Shown: positions 29,575-29,589 of the stretch, piece after piece
Position numbering within the stretch: the stretch's first letter is position 1
Layout: each line of letters begins with the position of its first letter
The notes under the pieces: generated by a model
What the model was told of the DNA's origin: nothing
What the model saw: the letters and a program-made list of their open reading frames with translations, nothing else
Databases searched by the model: none
Virus record (IMG/VR): IMGVR_UViG_3300029911_000113
Location: 1-29,589 of that record
Direction: 5' to 3' (one strand)
DNA: 29,589 bases
Source: a virus
Program-made: the position numbers and the translations under genes

Positions 29575-29589
29575 CTGAGGTAGCCAAAA

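Overview
The window is a large piece of a tailed bacteriophage genome (or prophage-like contig), most like a short-tailed podovirus. It carries a phage replication/recombination block on the + strand and a classic packaging, portal, scaffold, capsid, tail and lysis block on the - strand. No integrase, lysogeny repressor, tRNA or rRNA was seen. The host cannot be named. Frequent TTG and GTG starts in the structural operon, strong GGAGG-type ribosome sites and an NlpC/P60-like endolysin are all compatible with many bacterial hosts.

Region 1 (1-10191, + strand) is DNA metabolism. In order: the Ala-rich repeat tail of a gene entering from the left; an SNF2-type helicase; a small basic protein; a Cas4/RecB-like PD-(D/E)XK nuclease with a predicted Fe-S cluster; a Sak4-like RecA-fold ATPase; a DUF669-like single-strand-binding protein; a small Cys-rich protein; a hairpin in the one notable gap; an unknown 239-aa protein; an orphan Spo11/topoisomerase VI-A-like protein; a family A DNA polymerase with proofreading domain; a RuvC-like nuclease; a primase-polymerase/helicase fusion; and a ribbon-helix-helix protein. 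Genes are packed with 1-28 nt overlaps or short gaps, so this is probably one or two operons.

Region 2 (10192-10298) is the convergence point of the two transcription units. It holds a 13-nt palindrome and a strong bidirectional terminator.

Region 3 (10299-29589, - strand, read right to left) starts with a protein of unknown function, an S-adenosylmethionine-decarboxylase-fold protein, an ATP-grasp ligase and a small HxxxE protein. Packaging and head genes follow: a putative small terminase, large terminase, a 46-aa gene, an FmdB-type zinc ribbon, portal, scaffold and major capsid. After them come head-decoration candidates, a head-tail adaptor, a nozzle-like tail protein, several beta-rich fibre or spike proteins, small unknowns, a holin or spanin candidate and a Cys-peptidase endolysin.

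The least explained part is the block at 27072-29094. A pyruvoyl-enzyme-like protein and an ATP-grasp ligase are translationally linked just upstream of the terminase genes, which suggests an amine-producing and amine-ligating chemistry of unknown target. The orphan Spo11-like protein, and a beta domain shared between the large fibre and the gene after the capsid, are the other points of interest.

No gene-free stretch exceeds 300 bases; the three largest gaps (about 96-133 nt) are described as features. All functional calls come from motif reading by eye; no database search was run.
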